Source: Aeromicrobium duanguangcaii
Lineage (GTDB): Bacteria; Actinomycetota; Actinomycetes; Propionibacteriales; Nocardioidaceae
Assembly (NCBI RefSeq): GCF_024508295.1
Contig: NZ_CP101990.1
Span: 2,604,001-2,668,000, forward strand
DNA length: 64,000 nucleotides
Direction of reading: 5' to 3'
Positions 9,707 through 19,013 of this stretch are shown here, one piece after another. The notes under the pieces were generated by a model. It was not told the DNA's origin. It was given only the letters and a program-made list of their open reading frames with translations, and ran no database searches. The position numbers and the translations under genes are program-made. How positions within the stretch are numbered: the first letter of the stretch is position 1; each line of letters begins with the position of its first letter.

Positions 9707-9969
9707 AGCTCCCCCGCAGCAACGGCTCCAGGATCTACCTGCTGCACCTCGTCGCGGTCGCGATCGGACTGGGCATGGTCGTGCTCGGTCCGTGGCGCGC
9801 GGGCCTCATGGTGATCGGCGCGTCGTTCCTGGTGTCCGCCGTCGCCCGCATGGTGGTGCCGATCGACCACACCGGGATGCTGCGCGTGCGCGGCAAGCTG
9901 TTCGACGTCGTGTGGATGGGCTTCCTGGGCGCCTCGCTGCTGGTGCTGGCCGTCCTCGTCCCGTCCTGA
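9703..9969 (+). CDS. DUF3017 family small membrane protein
   Basis: 88 aa with about three hydrophobic spans ([51 protein letters not shown]). DUF3017 proteins are characteristically encoded right after folD in actinobacteria. The function is unknown. The GTG start overlaps the folD stop (GTGA), so expression is coupled. Confidence 0.85.
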   Translation: MKLPRSNGSRIYLLHLVAVAIGLGMVVLGPWRAGLMVIGASFLVSAVARMVVPIDHTGMLRVRGKLFDVVWMGFLGASLLVLAVLVPS

Positions 9970-9991
9970 CGGCACCCCCGAGACGAAACGC

Positions 9992-10021
9992 AGCAGGGCC
10001 GCCCCTCGGGGCGGCCCTGCT
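9992..10021. terminator. Bidirectional hairpin terminator between DUF3017 gene and mdh
   Basis: A 14-bp perfect stem (AGCAGGGCCGCCCC and complement) with a 2-base centre lies between two convergent genes. Confidence 0.85.
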
Positions 10022-10038
10022 GGTGTTCGCTACTCGGC

Positions 10039-11028
10039 TCAGATGAGGCCCAGCTGCGTGACGGCGTCACGCTCCTCGGCGAGCTCGGCGACGCTGGCGT
10101 CGATGCGCGCGCGGCTGAACTCGTCGATCTCGAGGCCCTGGACGATCTCCCAGTCACCGTTCTTGGTGGTGACGGGGAACGAGCTGATGAGGCCCTCGGG
10201 CACACCGTAGGAGCCGTCGGACGCCACGGCCATGGAGACCCAGTCGTTCTCGGCGGAGCCACGCAGCCAGTCGCGGGCGGCGTCGATCGTGGCCGAGGCG
10301 GCCGAGGCGGCGCTGGACGCGCCACGGGCCTCGATGATCGCCGCGCCGCGCTTGGCGACGGTCGGGATGAAGTCGTTCTCGATCCACGCCTGGTCGTCGA
10401 CGACCTCGGCGGCGTTCCGGCCGGCGATCTCGGCGTGGAAGATGTCCGGGTACTGGGTGGCCGAGTGGTTGCCCCAGATCGTCATCTTGGAGATGTCCGC
10501 GACCTTGGCGCCGGTCTTGGCGGCCAGCTGGCTGATCGCCCGGTTGTGGTCGAGGCGCGTCAGGGCGGTGAAGCGCTCGGCCGGGATGTTCGGCGCGTTC
10601 TTCATCGCGATCAGCGCGTTGGTGTTCGCCGGGTTGCCGGTGACGCCGATGCGGATGTCGTCGGCCGCGACCTCGTTGAGGGCCTTGCCCTGCGCGGTGA
10701 AGATCGCGCCGTTGGCCTCCAGCAGGTCGCCGCGCTCCATGCCCTTGGTGCGCGGGCGGGCGCCCACGAGCAGGGCGAGGTTCGCGCCGTCGAAGATGTG
10801 GTTCGGGTCGTCACCGATCTCGACCGAGTCCAGCGTCGGGAACGCGCAGTCGTCGAGCTCCATCACGACGCCCTCGAGCGCCTTCAGCGCCGGGGTGATC
10901 TCGAGCAGCCGCAGCTGGATCGGGGTGTCGGGACCGAGCAGCGAGCCGCTGGCAAGACGGAAGAGAAGGCTGTAGCCGATCTGGCCGGCGGCGCCGGTGA
11001 CGGCCACCTTGACAGGAGAGGTGCTCAC
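10039..11028 (-). CDS. mdh: Malate dehydrogenase (NAD-dependent)
   Basis: 329 aa, the length of the two-domain cytosolic/actinobacterial MDH type. The NAD site is [15 protein letters not shown] (about 12-26). Substrate Arg residues sit in [15 protein letters not shown]. Asp160 (TRLDHNRA) and catalytic His188 ([12 protein letters not shown]) form the proton relay. The GTG start has AAGGAG upstream, so this gene is led by a normal ribosome site. It oxidises malate to oxaloacetate in the TCA cycle. Confidence 0.97.
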   Translation of the reverse strand: MSTSPVKVAVTGAAGQIGYSLLFRLASGSLLGPDTPIQLRLLEITPALKALEGVVMELDDCAFPTLDSVEIGDDPNHIFDGANLALLVGARPRTKGMERGDLLEANGAIFTAQGKALNEVAADDIRIGVTGNPANTNALIAMKNAPNIPAERFTALTRLDHNRAISQLAAKTGAKVADISKMTIWGNHSATQYPDIFHAEIAGRNAAEVVDDQAWIENDFIPTVAKRGAAIIEARGASSAASAASATIDAARDWLRGSAENDWVSMAVASDGSYGVPEGLISSFPVTTKNGDWEIVQGLEIDEFSRARIDASVAELAEERDAVTQLGLI

Positions 11029-11100
11029 GTCGATGTGCTCCTTGTGTGGGGTGTCTGTTGTCGAAACTAGCGCAGGACGGATTCGCCCACGCCACCGCGG

Positions 11101-11751
11101 TCAGAGATCGTCGGTCTCGTTGTCCAACGAGATCCAGTCCTTCGAGTCCTGGACGCGGGTCTGTCCGTCACGGGTGACGTGCAGGGAACCGTCGACGGCA
11201 TGCAGTTCGTACCGCGTGCCGCCGGCCTCGGCGACGTAGACGTCGCGTCGCCAGTCGTACTCACCCGGCAGGTCGACGGCGTCGCCGCCCTGGGGCTTGA
11301 CCACGACACGGAACCGGTCGCCGACGGCGTCGCGGCCGCAGATCGAGGTCTTCGCGCCCGTGGTGGTCGACTTGTAGAGGATCACCGGGTAGTCGCCGCC
11401 GCACGCCAGCGAGAGACCGTCGGTCTGCTGCTGCTGCTTCGTGACGGGCGTCTGGCCGCAGTCCGGCAGCAGGCTGTCGCCCTGGGTGCCGTCGGCGTTG
11501 AAGCGCGTGTTCTCGTCCTCGCACTCCGTGACCCTGGGCGTCTCGGTGGGCTCGGTCGTGGGCTCCGGCGCCGGAGCCTCGCTGCTCGGATCGGCGGTCA
11601 GGACGGACTCGGTCGGAGCCGGGGTCGGGGCCGCACTGGTGGTCTGGTCGTCCCCGGAGTCATTGCCCGAGATCATGTACCACCCGAACACCCCGAGCGT
11701 GGCCACGACAGCCAGCACGAGCAGGACAGGACGCGCACCTCGCCAACTCAT
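11101..11751 (-). CDS. Membrane-anchored extracytoplasmic protein of unknown function
   Basis: 216 aa. An N-terminal hydrophobic helix (about 8-26) preceded by Arg residues acts as anchor or uncleaved signal. A Thr/Pro/Glu/Ala-rich linker covers about 35-75. The outer domain has four Cys (VTECEDE, LPDCGQT, LACGGDY, SICGRDA), which may make two disulfides. No family is recognised. The ATG has TAGGGT (11758-11763) 6 bases upstream, so a leaderless transcript is likely. It lies between guaA and mdh on the same strand. Confidence 0.75.
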   Translation of the reverse strand: MSWRGARPVLLVLAVVATLGVFGWYMISGNDSGDDQTTSAAPTPAPTESVLTADPSSEAPAPEPTTEPTETPRVTECEDENTRFNADGTQGDSLLPDCGQTPVTKQQQQTDGLSLACGGDYPVILYKSTTTGAKTSICGRDAVGDRFRVVVKPQGGDAVDLPGEYDWRRDVYVAEAGGTRYELHAVDGSLHVTRDGQTRVQDSKDWISLDNETDDL

Positions 11752-11788
11752 CGGTCCACCCTAACGGCGACCGGACGAGGGACGAAAA

Positions 11789-13378
<1,590 letters not shown>

Positions 13379-13457
13379 CCCTTGAGTCTAGTGCCGCCCT
13401 CCGGACCGCCTGTAGGCACTTCGTCGGGCCGCCCCGGAGAGGGCCTCCGCGATGCGG

Positions 13458-14489
13458 TCAGACCTGCTCGCGGATCTCGCCGACGAGCTCCTCCAGCACG
13501 TCCTCGAGCATGACGACGCCGATGACGGTGCCGGTCTCGTCCGCCACGCGGGCCATGTGCGAGCCCTTGGCCTGCATCGTGCGCAGCGCGTCGTAGAGAC
13601 CGCTGGACATCCGCACCGTCGACAGGGGCCGCAGCCACTTGTCGGCGATGGGCCGGTGCCGCGAGGCGTCCTCGGTCTCGAGCACGTCCTTGATGTGCAG
13701 GTAGCCGGTCAGCTCGCCGTCGGCGCCGGCGACCGGGAACCGCGAGTAGCCGGTGCGGGCGCACGCCTCCTCGACGTCGACGGGCGTCGACCCCGGAGCG
13801 ATCGTCACCAGGCTGTCGCGGGGCAGCAGCACCTGGGACACCGTGCCCTCGTGGAAGTCCAGGGCACCGGTGACGAGGCCGTACTCGTCGTCGTCGAGCA
13901 GGCCCTCGCGGCGCGACTCCTCCAGCAGGCCGGCGACCTCGTCGTGGGTGAACGTCGAGTTGACCTCGTCCTTGGGCTCGATGCCGGCCAGGCGCACCGC
14001 GCCGTTGGCGATCGCGTTGAGCGACACCACCAGGGGCTTGAGCACCGCGATGACGCCCAGCATGAACGGACCCAGGATGAGGGCGGCCCGGTCGGGCGCC
14101 GCCAGCGCGAGGTTCTTGGGCACCATCTCGCCGTAGACGACGTGCAGGAAGACCACGAGGGTCAGCGCGATTGCGAACGAGATCGGGTGCACGAGCGCAT
14201 CCGAGACCCCGAAGTACTCGAAGGCCGGCTCCAGCAGGTGCGCGATCGCGGGCTCGCTGATCGCGCCCAGGCCCAGCGAGCACATGGTGATGCCCAGCTG
14301 CGCCGCGGCCATCGCCAGCGTGACGTTCTCCATCGCCTTGAGCGCCAGCTTCGCGCTGCGCTTGCCGGCCTGGGCCTCGGGCTCGAGCTGCGTGCGCCGG
14401 GCCGAGATCAGGGCGAACTCCGCCGCCACGAACAGGGCGTTCAGCAGCAGCAGGACCAAGGTCAGCAGCAACGCCGGCCAGCCGCTCAT
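13458..14489 (-). CDS. CNNM/CBS-domain membrane protein (short, without CorC_HlyC domain)
   Basis: 343 aa. The N-terminal CNNM (DUF21) membrane region, about residues 1-185, contains ALFVAAEFALISARR and VVYGEMVPKNLAL. A CBS pair follows (about 210-340, with GYSRFPVAGADGELTGYLHI and GVVMLEDVLEELVGEI). The C-terminal CorC_HlyC domain is absent, unlike its upstream neighbour. The start overlaps the neighbour's stop (ATGA), so the pair is coupled and may form a heteromer. Family members act in magnesium/cobalt transport or resistance; older labels call them hemolysins. Confidence 0.9.
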   Translation of the reverse strand: MSGWPALLLTLVLLLLNALFVAAEFALISARRTQLEPEAQAGKRSAKLALKAMENVTLAMAAAQLGITMCSLGLGAISEPAIAHLLEPAFEYFGVSDALVHPISFAIALTLVVFLHVVYGEMVPKNLALAAPDRAALILGPFMLGVIAVLKPLVVSLNAIANGAVRLAGIEPKDEVNSTFTHDEVAGLLEESRREGLLDDDEYGLVTGALDFHEGTVSQVLLPRDSLVTIAPGSTPVDVEEACARTGYSRFPVAGADGELTGYLHIKDVLETEDASRHRPIADKWLRPLSTVRMSSGLYDALRTMQAKGSHMARVADETGTVIGVVMLEDVLEELVGEIREQV

Positions 14490-15850
14490 CGGTCGGCCTC
14501 CTCGTCGTCGGCGTCGTCGATGGTCAGCGCGATGCGGTCGATCCGGCGACCATCGAGCCGCTCGACGCGCAGGCGCACGGTCAGGGGGACGGCGTCGTCC
14601 TCGTCGTTCTCGGGGGTGGAGTCGACCTGCAGCACCACGACGTCGTCGCGCACCGCCAGCCGGCCCAGACGCTCGAGCATGAGCCCGGCGATGGTCTCGT
14701 AGTCCTCACCCTCGGGCAGCGCGACGCCGGTCTGCTCGAAGACCTCGTCCGGGCGCAGCAGGCCCGACAGCGACCAGGTCCCGTCGCGGCGGTGGCGGCT
14801 CGAGTCGGACACGCGGTCGTGCTCGTCGGCGATGTCGCCGACGATCTCCTCGACCAGGTCCTCGAGGGTGACGATGCCGTCGGTGCCGCCGTACTCGTCC
14901 ATGACGATCGCCATCTGGTTGTTCTGCTCGCGCAGCTGCACCAGGAGCGGATCGAGCTCGAGAGTGTCGGGCACCGTGGCGGCGCGCTCGGCGATCTCGG
15001 ACAGCCGGACGCTGCGGCGCCGGTCGGGGTCGACCGCGACGGCCTGCTTGACGTGCACGACGCCCACGACGTCGTCGGGCGAGCGACCGATGACCGGGAA
15101 CTTCGAGTGGCCGGTCTGGCGGGCCGCCTCGATCAGGTCCATCGCGGTGTCGCGCTCCTCGAGGAAGTGGACGCGCACGCGCGGGGTGCGCACGTCGGCG
15201 GCCGTGCGGTCACCGAAGGCGATGCTGCGGGCGACCAGATCGGCGGTCTCGTCGTCGATGGCGCCCTCGGAGGCCGAGCGCAGGACGAGGGAACGCAGCT
15301 CCAGCGGCGAACGGGCCGAGCGCAACTCCTCCTGCGGCTCGACACCCAGCCACAGCAACGTGCGGTTGGCCATGTTGTTCAGGCCGCGGATGGGCCACGC
15401 CATCGCCTTGGTGAAGGCGCGCTGCATCAACTGCGTGTACGCGGCCGTCTGCTGGGGCAGGGACAGCGCGAGGTTCTTGGGGATCAGCTCGCCGACCAGC
15501 ATCGTCACGAAGGTGCTCAGGATCAGCGCGATCGCGTAGGACGCGGCATTGAGGCCGCCGCCGGACAGGCCGAACGAGGTCAGCGGGTCGTGCAGCAACC
15601 GGCCGATCGCGGGCTCGGCCAGGAAGCCGATCGCGAGGTTGGTGATCGTGATGCCCAGCTGGGCACCGCTCAACTGGGTCGAGAGGCTGTGAAGAGCCTT
15701 CGCCGTGCCTTGCGCGCCGCGGTCGCCCGCGGCAGCCTCGCGCTCGATCGTGGCACGATCGACGGTCACGAAGGAGAACTCCGCCGCGACGAACACCCCG
15801 CACGCGAGCATCAAGAGGAACGACGTGAACAGCAGAAGCCATTCGGTCAC
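14486..15850 (-). CDS. CNNM/CBS/CorC_HlyC domain membrane protein
   Basis: 454 aa: CNNM membrane domain (GVFVAAEFSFVTVDR, MLVGELIPKNLALSLP), tandem CBS domains (GHSKFPVIG, MDEYGGTDGIVTLEDLVEEI), then a CorC_HlyC domain. Likely role: Mg/Co efflux or its regulation at the membrane. A GTG at 15889 is in frame but sits inside a -10-like TAGAGT with no ribosome site; the GTG at 15850 has GAGGAC about 9 bases upstream and gives the usual N terminus, so it is preferred. It is coupled to the downstream paralogue. Confidence 0.92.
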   Translation of the reverse strand: MTEWLLLFTSFLLMLACGVFVAAEFSFVTVDRATIEREAAAGDRGAQGTAKALHSLSTQLSGAQLGITITNLAIGFLAEPAIGRLLHDPLTSFGLSGGGLNAASYAIALILSTFVTMLVGELIPKNLALSLPQQTAAYTQLMQRAFTKAMAWPIRGLNNMANRTLLWLGVEPQEELRSARSPLELRSLVLRSASEGAIDDETADLVARSIAFGDRTAADVRTPRVRVHFLEERDTAMDLIEAARQTGHSKFPVIGRSPDDVVGVVHVKQAVAVDPDRRRSVRLSEIAERAATVPDTLELDPLLVQLREQNNQMAIVMDEYGGTDGIVTLEDLVEEIVGDIADEHDRVSDSSRHRRDGTWSLSGLLRPDEVFEQTGVALPEGEDYETIAGLMLERLGRLAVRDDVVVLQVDSTPENDEDDAVPLTVRLRVERLDGRRIDRIALTIDDADDEEADR

Positions 15851-15911
15851 AGTGGCTGGGTCCTCGGATAGGGAGCGTGGACGTCCCACTCTAGCGCTGG
15901 GTTGCGAGCGG

Positions 15912-15917
15912 TATCCT
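15912..15917 (+). promoter_or_regulatory. Probable -10 element for leaderless fmdB-like gene
   Basis: TATCCT ends 7 bases before the GTG at 15925, with no ribosome-binding sequence between them. Confidence 0.5.
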
Positions 15918-15924
15918 TCTCGTC

Positions 15925-16191
15925 GTGCCCACGTACCAATACCGTTGCGCCGACTGTGGCGAGCAGCTCGAGGTCAAGCAGAGCTTCTCCGACGCCGCGC
16001 TGACGACGTGCCCGGCCTGCAGCGGTCAGCTGCGCAAGGTCTTCGGTGCCGCCGGCGTGGTCTTCAAGGGCTCGGGCTTCTACCGCAACGACAGCCGGGC
16101 GACCCCCGGCTCGTCGTCGGCCTCCTCCTCGTCGAGCTCGTCCTCGTCCTCCAGCTCCTCGAGCGGATCGACCGGCTCCGGCACCGCCTGA
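15925..16191 (+). CDS. FmdB family zinc-ribbon protein
   Basis: 88 aa. Residues 1-42 are the FmdB zinc ribbon: MPTYQYRCADCGEQLEV and TTCPACSGQLRKVF give two CxxC pairs. The motif FKGSGFYRND follows, and the tail (about 60-88) is almost pure Ser with Gly. The family is thought to be regulatory, but its function is not settled. The divergent CNNM gene shares the upstream region. The start is leaderless by spacing. Confidence 0.88.
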   Translation: MPTYQYRCADCGEQLEVKQSFSDAALTTCPACSGQLRKVFGAAGVVFKGSGFYRNDSRATPGSSSASSSSSSSSSSSSSSGSTGSGTA

Positions 16192-16246
16192 CCCTGCTCC
16201 ACGTCCCCGGTTGTGGACGAACCACGCCGCCGGCTCTGATCGTGCC

Positions 16247-16252
16247 TAGCCT
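16247..16252 (+). promoter_or_regulatory. Probable -10 element for leaderless SAF-domain gene
   Basis: TAGCCT lies 6 bases before the ATG at 16259. Confidence 0.5.
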
Positions 16253-16258
16253 CGCGGC

Positions 16259-16843
16259 ATGGAATCGGTCGCTCGCTTCGTCCTGACCCATCGGCGCGTG
16301 CTCGCCGCGACCCTGGCCGGCCTGGCCGCGTGGTCCGCGATCACGGCGGTGACCCACTCCCCCGACACCCGTGCCGTCGTCGTCGCGGCTCGAGACCTCG
16401 GCGGTGGCGCCATCGTGCGGGCGGCGGACCTGCAGGTCCGCCGGATCCCCGACCAGTCCGTCCCCGACGGCGTCCTCTCCGGCGGCGACGTCACCGGACG
16501 CGCTCTCTCGGGGGCGATGCGTGCGGGCGAGATCTTCACCGACCGGCGCGTCGTCGACCCGCGTGACCTCGGCGACGGACGAGTCCTGGCCACCGTCGAG
16601 GTTCCGGCCGCCACCGGAGAGCTGTTGCGCGCCGGGGACGCCGTCGACCTGCTGGCGGTGGGCGACGAGGGCGACGCGCACCCCGTCGCCGACGGCGTCG
16701 AGGTGGTCACCGTCCGCACGGACGCCGAGCGCGAGACGGCCGTCGTGGGCGTGGCCGCCGCGCCCGCCGTGGCCACGAAGGTGGCTCGTGCCTCGGTCAC
16801 GTCACGGCTCGCCGCCGTCGTGGTGGCTCGTCAGGAGCGGTGA
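16259..16843 (+). CDS. SAF-domain (CpaB/RcpC-like) anchored protein
   Basis: 194 aa. One N-terminal membrane helix (about 12-32) is followed by an SAF domain (VVVAARDLGGGAIVRAADL and RALSGAMRAGEIFTDRRVV) and a C-terminal part like RcpC/CpaB (ATVEVPAATGELLRAGDAVD). Homologues act in Flp pilus assembly, but no other pilus genes are present here. The ATG has TAGCCT 6 bases upstream. mscL follows 47 bases later, with its own ribosome site. Confidence 0.8.
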   Translation: MESVARFVLTHRRVLAATLAGLAAWSAITAVTHSPDTRAVVVAARDLGGGAIVRAADLQVRRIPDQSVPDGVLSGGDVTGRALSGAMRAGEIFTDRRVVDPRDLGDGRVLATVEVPAATGELLRAGDAVDLLAVGDEGDAHPVADGVEVVTVRTDAERETAVVGVAAAPAVATKVARASVTSRLAAVVVARQER

Positions 16844-16890
16844 CGGGGGCCTACTGTCGAGAGGTCAGCCCGACCATCGAAGGAGCGACC

Positions 16891-17322
16891 ATGCTTCAAG
16901 GTTTCAAGGACTTCCTGCTGCGAGGCAACATCGTCGACCTCGCCGTCGCCGTCGTCATCGGCACCGCGTTCACCGCCCTGGTCAGCACCTTCACGGGCGC
17001 GATCATCGAGCCGATCATCAACTCGTTCGGTGGAACCAACGTCGACGGACTCTCCTACCAGCTGGTCGACGGCAACGACGCGACGGTCATCGACTTCGCC
17101 GCCGTGATCAACGCGATCATCACGTTCCTCATCACCGCCGCGGTGGTCTACTTCATCTTCGTCGTGCCCTCGAAGAAGCTGATGGAGCGCCTCGCCAAGG
17201 GTGAGGAGGAGGAGCCGGAGGGTCCCAGCGAGGACATCCTGCTGCTGCGCGAGATCCGCGACGCGCTCGGCGGCCGCGCCGACCAGCGCGGCTCGACGCC
17301 GGGGGTCGACCCCACGCTCTGA
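16891..17322 (+). CDS. mscL: Large-conductance mechanosensitive channel
   Basis: 143 aa. It opens under membrane tension to release solutes at hypo-osmotic shock. The N terminus is typical: MLQGFKDFLLRGNIVDLAV, then TM1 (VAVVIGTAFTALVSTFTG), a periplasmic loop, TM2 (AIITFLITAAVVYFIFVV) and an acidic cytoplasmic tail with a helix (DILLLREIRDAL). The ATG has AAGGAG 5 bases upstream; a 17-residue upstream extension in frame is rejected. Confidence 0.97.
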   Translation: MLQGFKDFLLRGNIVDLAVAVVIGTAFTALVSTFTGAIIEPIINSFGGTNVDGLSYQLVDGNDATVIDFAAVINAIITFLITAAVVYFIFVVPSKKLMERLAKGEEEEPEGPSEDILLLREIRDALGGRADQRGSTPGVDPTL

Positions 17323-17325
17323 GGC

Positions 17326-17514
17326 TCAGTCCTTGCCGTGGTGCGGGGGCACGTCCCGGCGCAGCTCGTCGTCACGCGTCGAGCCGCCGCGGTCGTCGCC
17401 CCAGCCCTCGGAGCGCTCGTCGCGGGTGGTCGAGGGCAGCAGGTCGCCCAGCAGCCGGGCCGCGCGCTCGCGGCGGGCTCGCTTGGCGGCCTCCTCGCGC
17501 TCCTCAGCCGGCAC
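17326..17514 (-). CDS. Small charged actinobacterial protein
   Basis: 62 aa from a GTG that overlaps the epimerase stop by 11 bases. It is rich in Glu/Arg, with LLGDLLPSTTRDE in the middle and a PPHHG ending. I recall a recurrent small-protein family in actinobacteria with an LP-x-TT-x-DE core and a PPHHG C terminus, so I think it is real. No function is known. It is co-transcribed behind the epimerase and convergent with mscL. Confidence 0.65.
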   Translation of the reverse strand: MPAEEREEAAKRARRERAARLLGDLLPSTTRDERSEGWGDDRGGSTRDDELRRDVPPHHGKD

Positions 17515-18397
17515 GGAACCAGTCCGGGGTCAGGGTCGGCCGGCTGGGCTTCCAGCCGGTGCGGTCCATGAACAGCTGCGACGTGACGCGCTGTGAGCGC
17601 GCCAGCAGCTCGAGCTTGTCGGCCGTGACGCTGAACAGCCAGCGACGGAAGAACCGGCCCCGGCTGTGGCCCGCGACCCGGGCGATCGAATCGACGTACT
17701 CGCGGCGCTTGAGCGGCTCGGCACCGACGTTGTAGGCGCCACTGGGAGCGCCCAGGGCGGCGACCGCCGACGTGCCGATGTCGAGGGGATGCACGACGTG
17801 CATCCAGGAGTCGGGATCGCCCAGACCGATCGGGAGGCGCTTGCGGGCGCGCTGCACGAGGAACTGCGAGTTCGGGTCGTCGCCGCAGATCAGGCCGTAG
17901 CGCAGGCGCACGGCGACCCCGCCGGCCTCCTCGACCCGCTGGGCGTGGTGCTCGGCGACCGTGAGCGGCTCGCTGACCATCGTCACGTCGATCGGGCCGG
18001 ACTCGTCGATCCACTCCTCGCCGCGCGCGGCGTAGATGAGGCTCAGGCTCTGCTGGATCATCAGCCCGGCGCCGCACTCGATCGCCGCGTCGGCCACCAC
18101 GCGGGCTCCGATCGTGCGGATGCGGTTGATCTGGTTGAGCGAGCCGGGCAGCATCGCGGCCGCCCCGACGGGGACGCGCGTGGCGAAGTTGATCACCGCG
18201 TCACAGCCGCGCATCGCCCGCAGCACCGAGGCGCGATCGAGGACGTCGCCCTGGATGGCCGTGGCTCCGGTCGACTGCACCAGACGGGCGGCCGTGGGCG
18301 AGCGAACGAGTCCGACGACTTCGTGCCCGGCGTTATGCAGGGCCGGGATCGTCGCCCGGCCCATCACGCCATTGGCACCCGTCAGCAGGATTCGCAC
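17504..18397 (-). CDS. NAD(P)-dependent epimerase/dehydratase family protein (extended SDR)
   Basis: 297 aa. The N-terminal nucleotide loop is MRILLTGANGVMGRATIPAL, the GxxGxxG pattern of atypical/extended SDRs, and GDVLDRASVLRAMRGCDAVI follows. The usual active-site YxxxK is not obvious (the expected region reads QSLSLIYAARGEEW), so catalysis is uncertain. The GTG has TAGACT (18404-18409) 6 bases upstream. It forms an operon with the small protein at 17326. Confidence 0.85.
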   Translation of the reverse strand: MRILLTGANGVMGRATIPALHNAGHEVVGLVRSPTAARLVQSTGATAIQGDVLDRASVLRAMRGCDAVINFATRVPVGAAAMLPGSLNQINRIRTIGARVVADAAIECGAGLMIQQSLSLIYAARGEEWIDESGPIDVTMVSEPLTVAEHHAQRVEEAGGVAVRLRYGLICGDDPNSQFLVQRARKRLPIGLGDPDSWMHVVHPLDIGTSAVAALGAPSGAYNVGAEPLKRREYVDSIARVAGHSRGRFFRRWLFSVTADKLELLARSQRVTSQLFMDRTGWKPSRPTLTPDWFRAG

Positions 18398-18403
18398 CCG
18401 CCG

Positions 18404-18409
18404 AGTCTA
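18404..18409 (-). promoter_or_regulatory. Probable -10 element for leaderless epimerase gene
   Basis: TAGACT on the minus strand ends 6 bases before the GTG at 18397. Confidence 0.5.
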
Positions 18410-18519
18410 CGGCGGTTATCCGAATCGTGAGACGGCCGCGCCTGCCGCGTGCGCCACACCCGGCGAGTCGACCCATGACGCAGGCCCGGCGGGCCGCTCA
18501 TGGAAAGATGGACCGGTGC

Positions 18520-18594
<75 letters not shown>

Positions 18595-18607
18595 CACGCA
18601 TCGTGTG

Positions 18608-18700
18608 TCAGGGGACGAGCACGGTCTTCCCCCGGTGGGTCGCGGCGCGCAGGGCCCGGACCGCCTCGGCCGTCGGGCCCGGGGTGAGCCGATTCTCCGT
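18608..18700 (-). pseudogene. Possible remnant of a zinc-binding dehydrogenase C terminus
   Basis: Read on the minus strand, about 30 codons end in AEAVRALRAATHRGKTVLVP and a stop. This resembles the last helix and strand of medium-chain (quinone oxidoreductase-like) dehydrogenases. No upstream coding part is present. It may be a relic left beside the tRNA gene; a chance match is not excluded. Confidence 0.35.
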
Positions 18701-18705
18701 GGGGG

Positions 18706-18865
18706 ACCAGGTGTTCGGACCGGGTCGCGGAACCTGGGACCCCGGTCTCACGGCGTGCAGAACGGGGAATGCCGCGCCGGAGCGCCCATGGGGAACGGGA
18801 CCTCCGGCGCGGCACCTTCACGCCGCCTTGGGGGAAGAACGGCGTGGTGTTGGGTGCAGACACCC
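18706..18865. ncRNA. Structured non-coding region, candidate RNA
   Basis: There are four hairpins in 160 bases. CCAGGT/ACCTGG is a weak outer arm. A perfect 13-bp stem lies at 18770-18782 with 18802-18814 (TGCCGCGCCGGAG, 19-base loop). CACGCCG at 18819-18825 pairs with 18840-18846 (14-base loop with GGGGG). GGGTG at 18852-18856 pairs with CACCC at 18861-18865. Read on the minus strand the two larger loops are C-rich, which recalls the actinobacterial 6C RNA, but the C runs are only 4-5 long. Strand and identity are not established. Confidence 0.4.
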
Positions 18866-19013
18866 CCGTGGCTTCCGAGCGACCCGGGAGAAAAGAAGGC
18901 CGCTCTCCGCCACAACAGTCACAACATTCACACGTGTCCCACCGTAAACACAAGTCCCTGCCCGCTTGGTGAACCGGCGGACGCCGGAAGCACTGGGAAC
19001 ATGCGGTTTCGAC

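Noticed and set aside
18706-18960. ydaO (c-di-AMP) riboswitch in the gap after tRNA-Arg
   Set aside because: The conserved 3' core with CCGTCAGCTAACC-like sequence is absent, and no rpf or NlpC/P60 gene follows.
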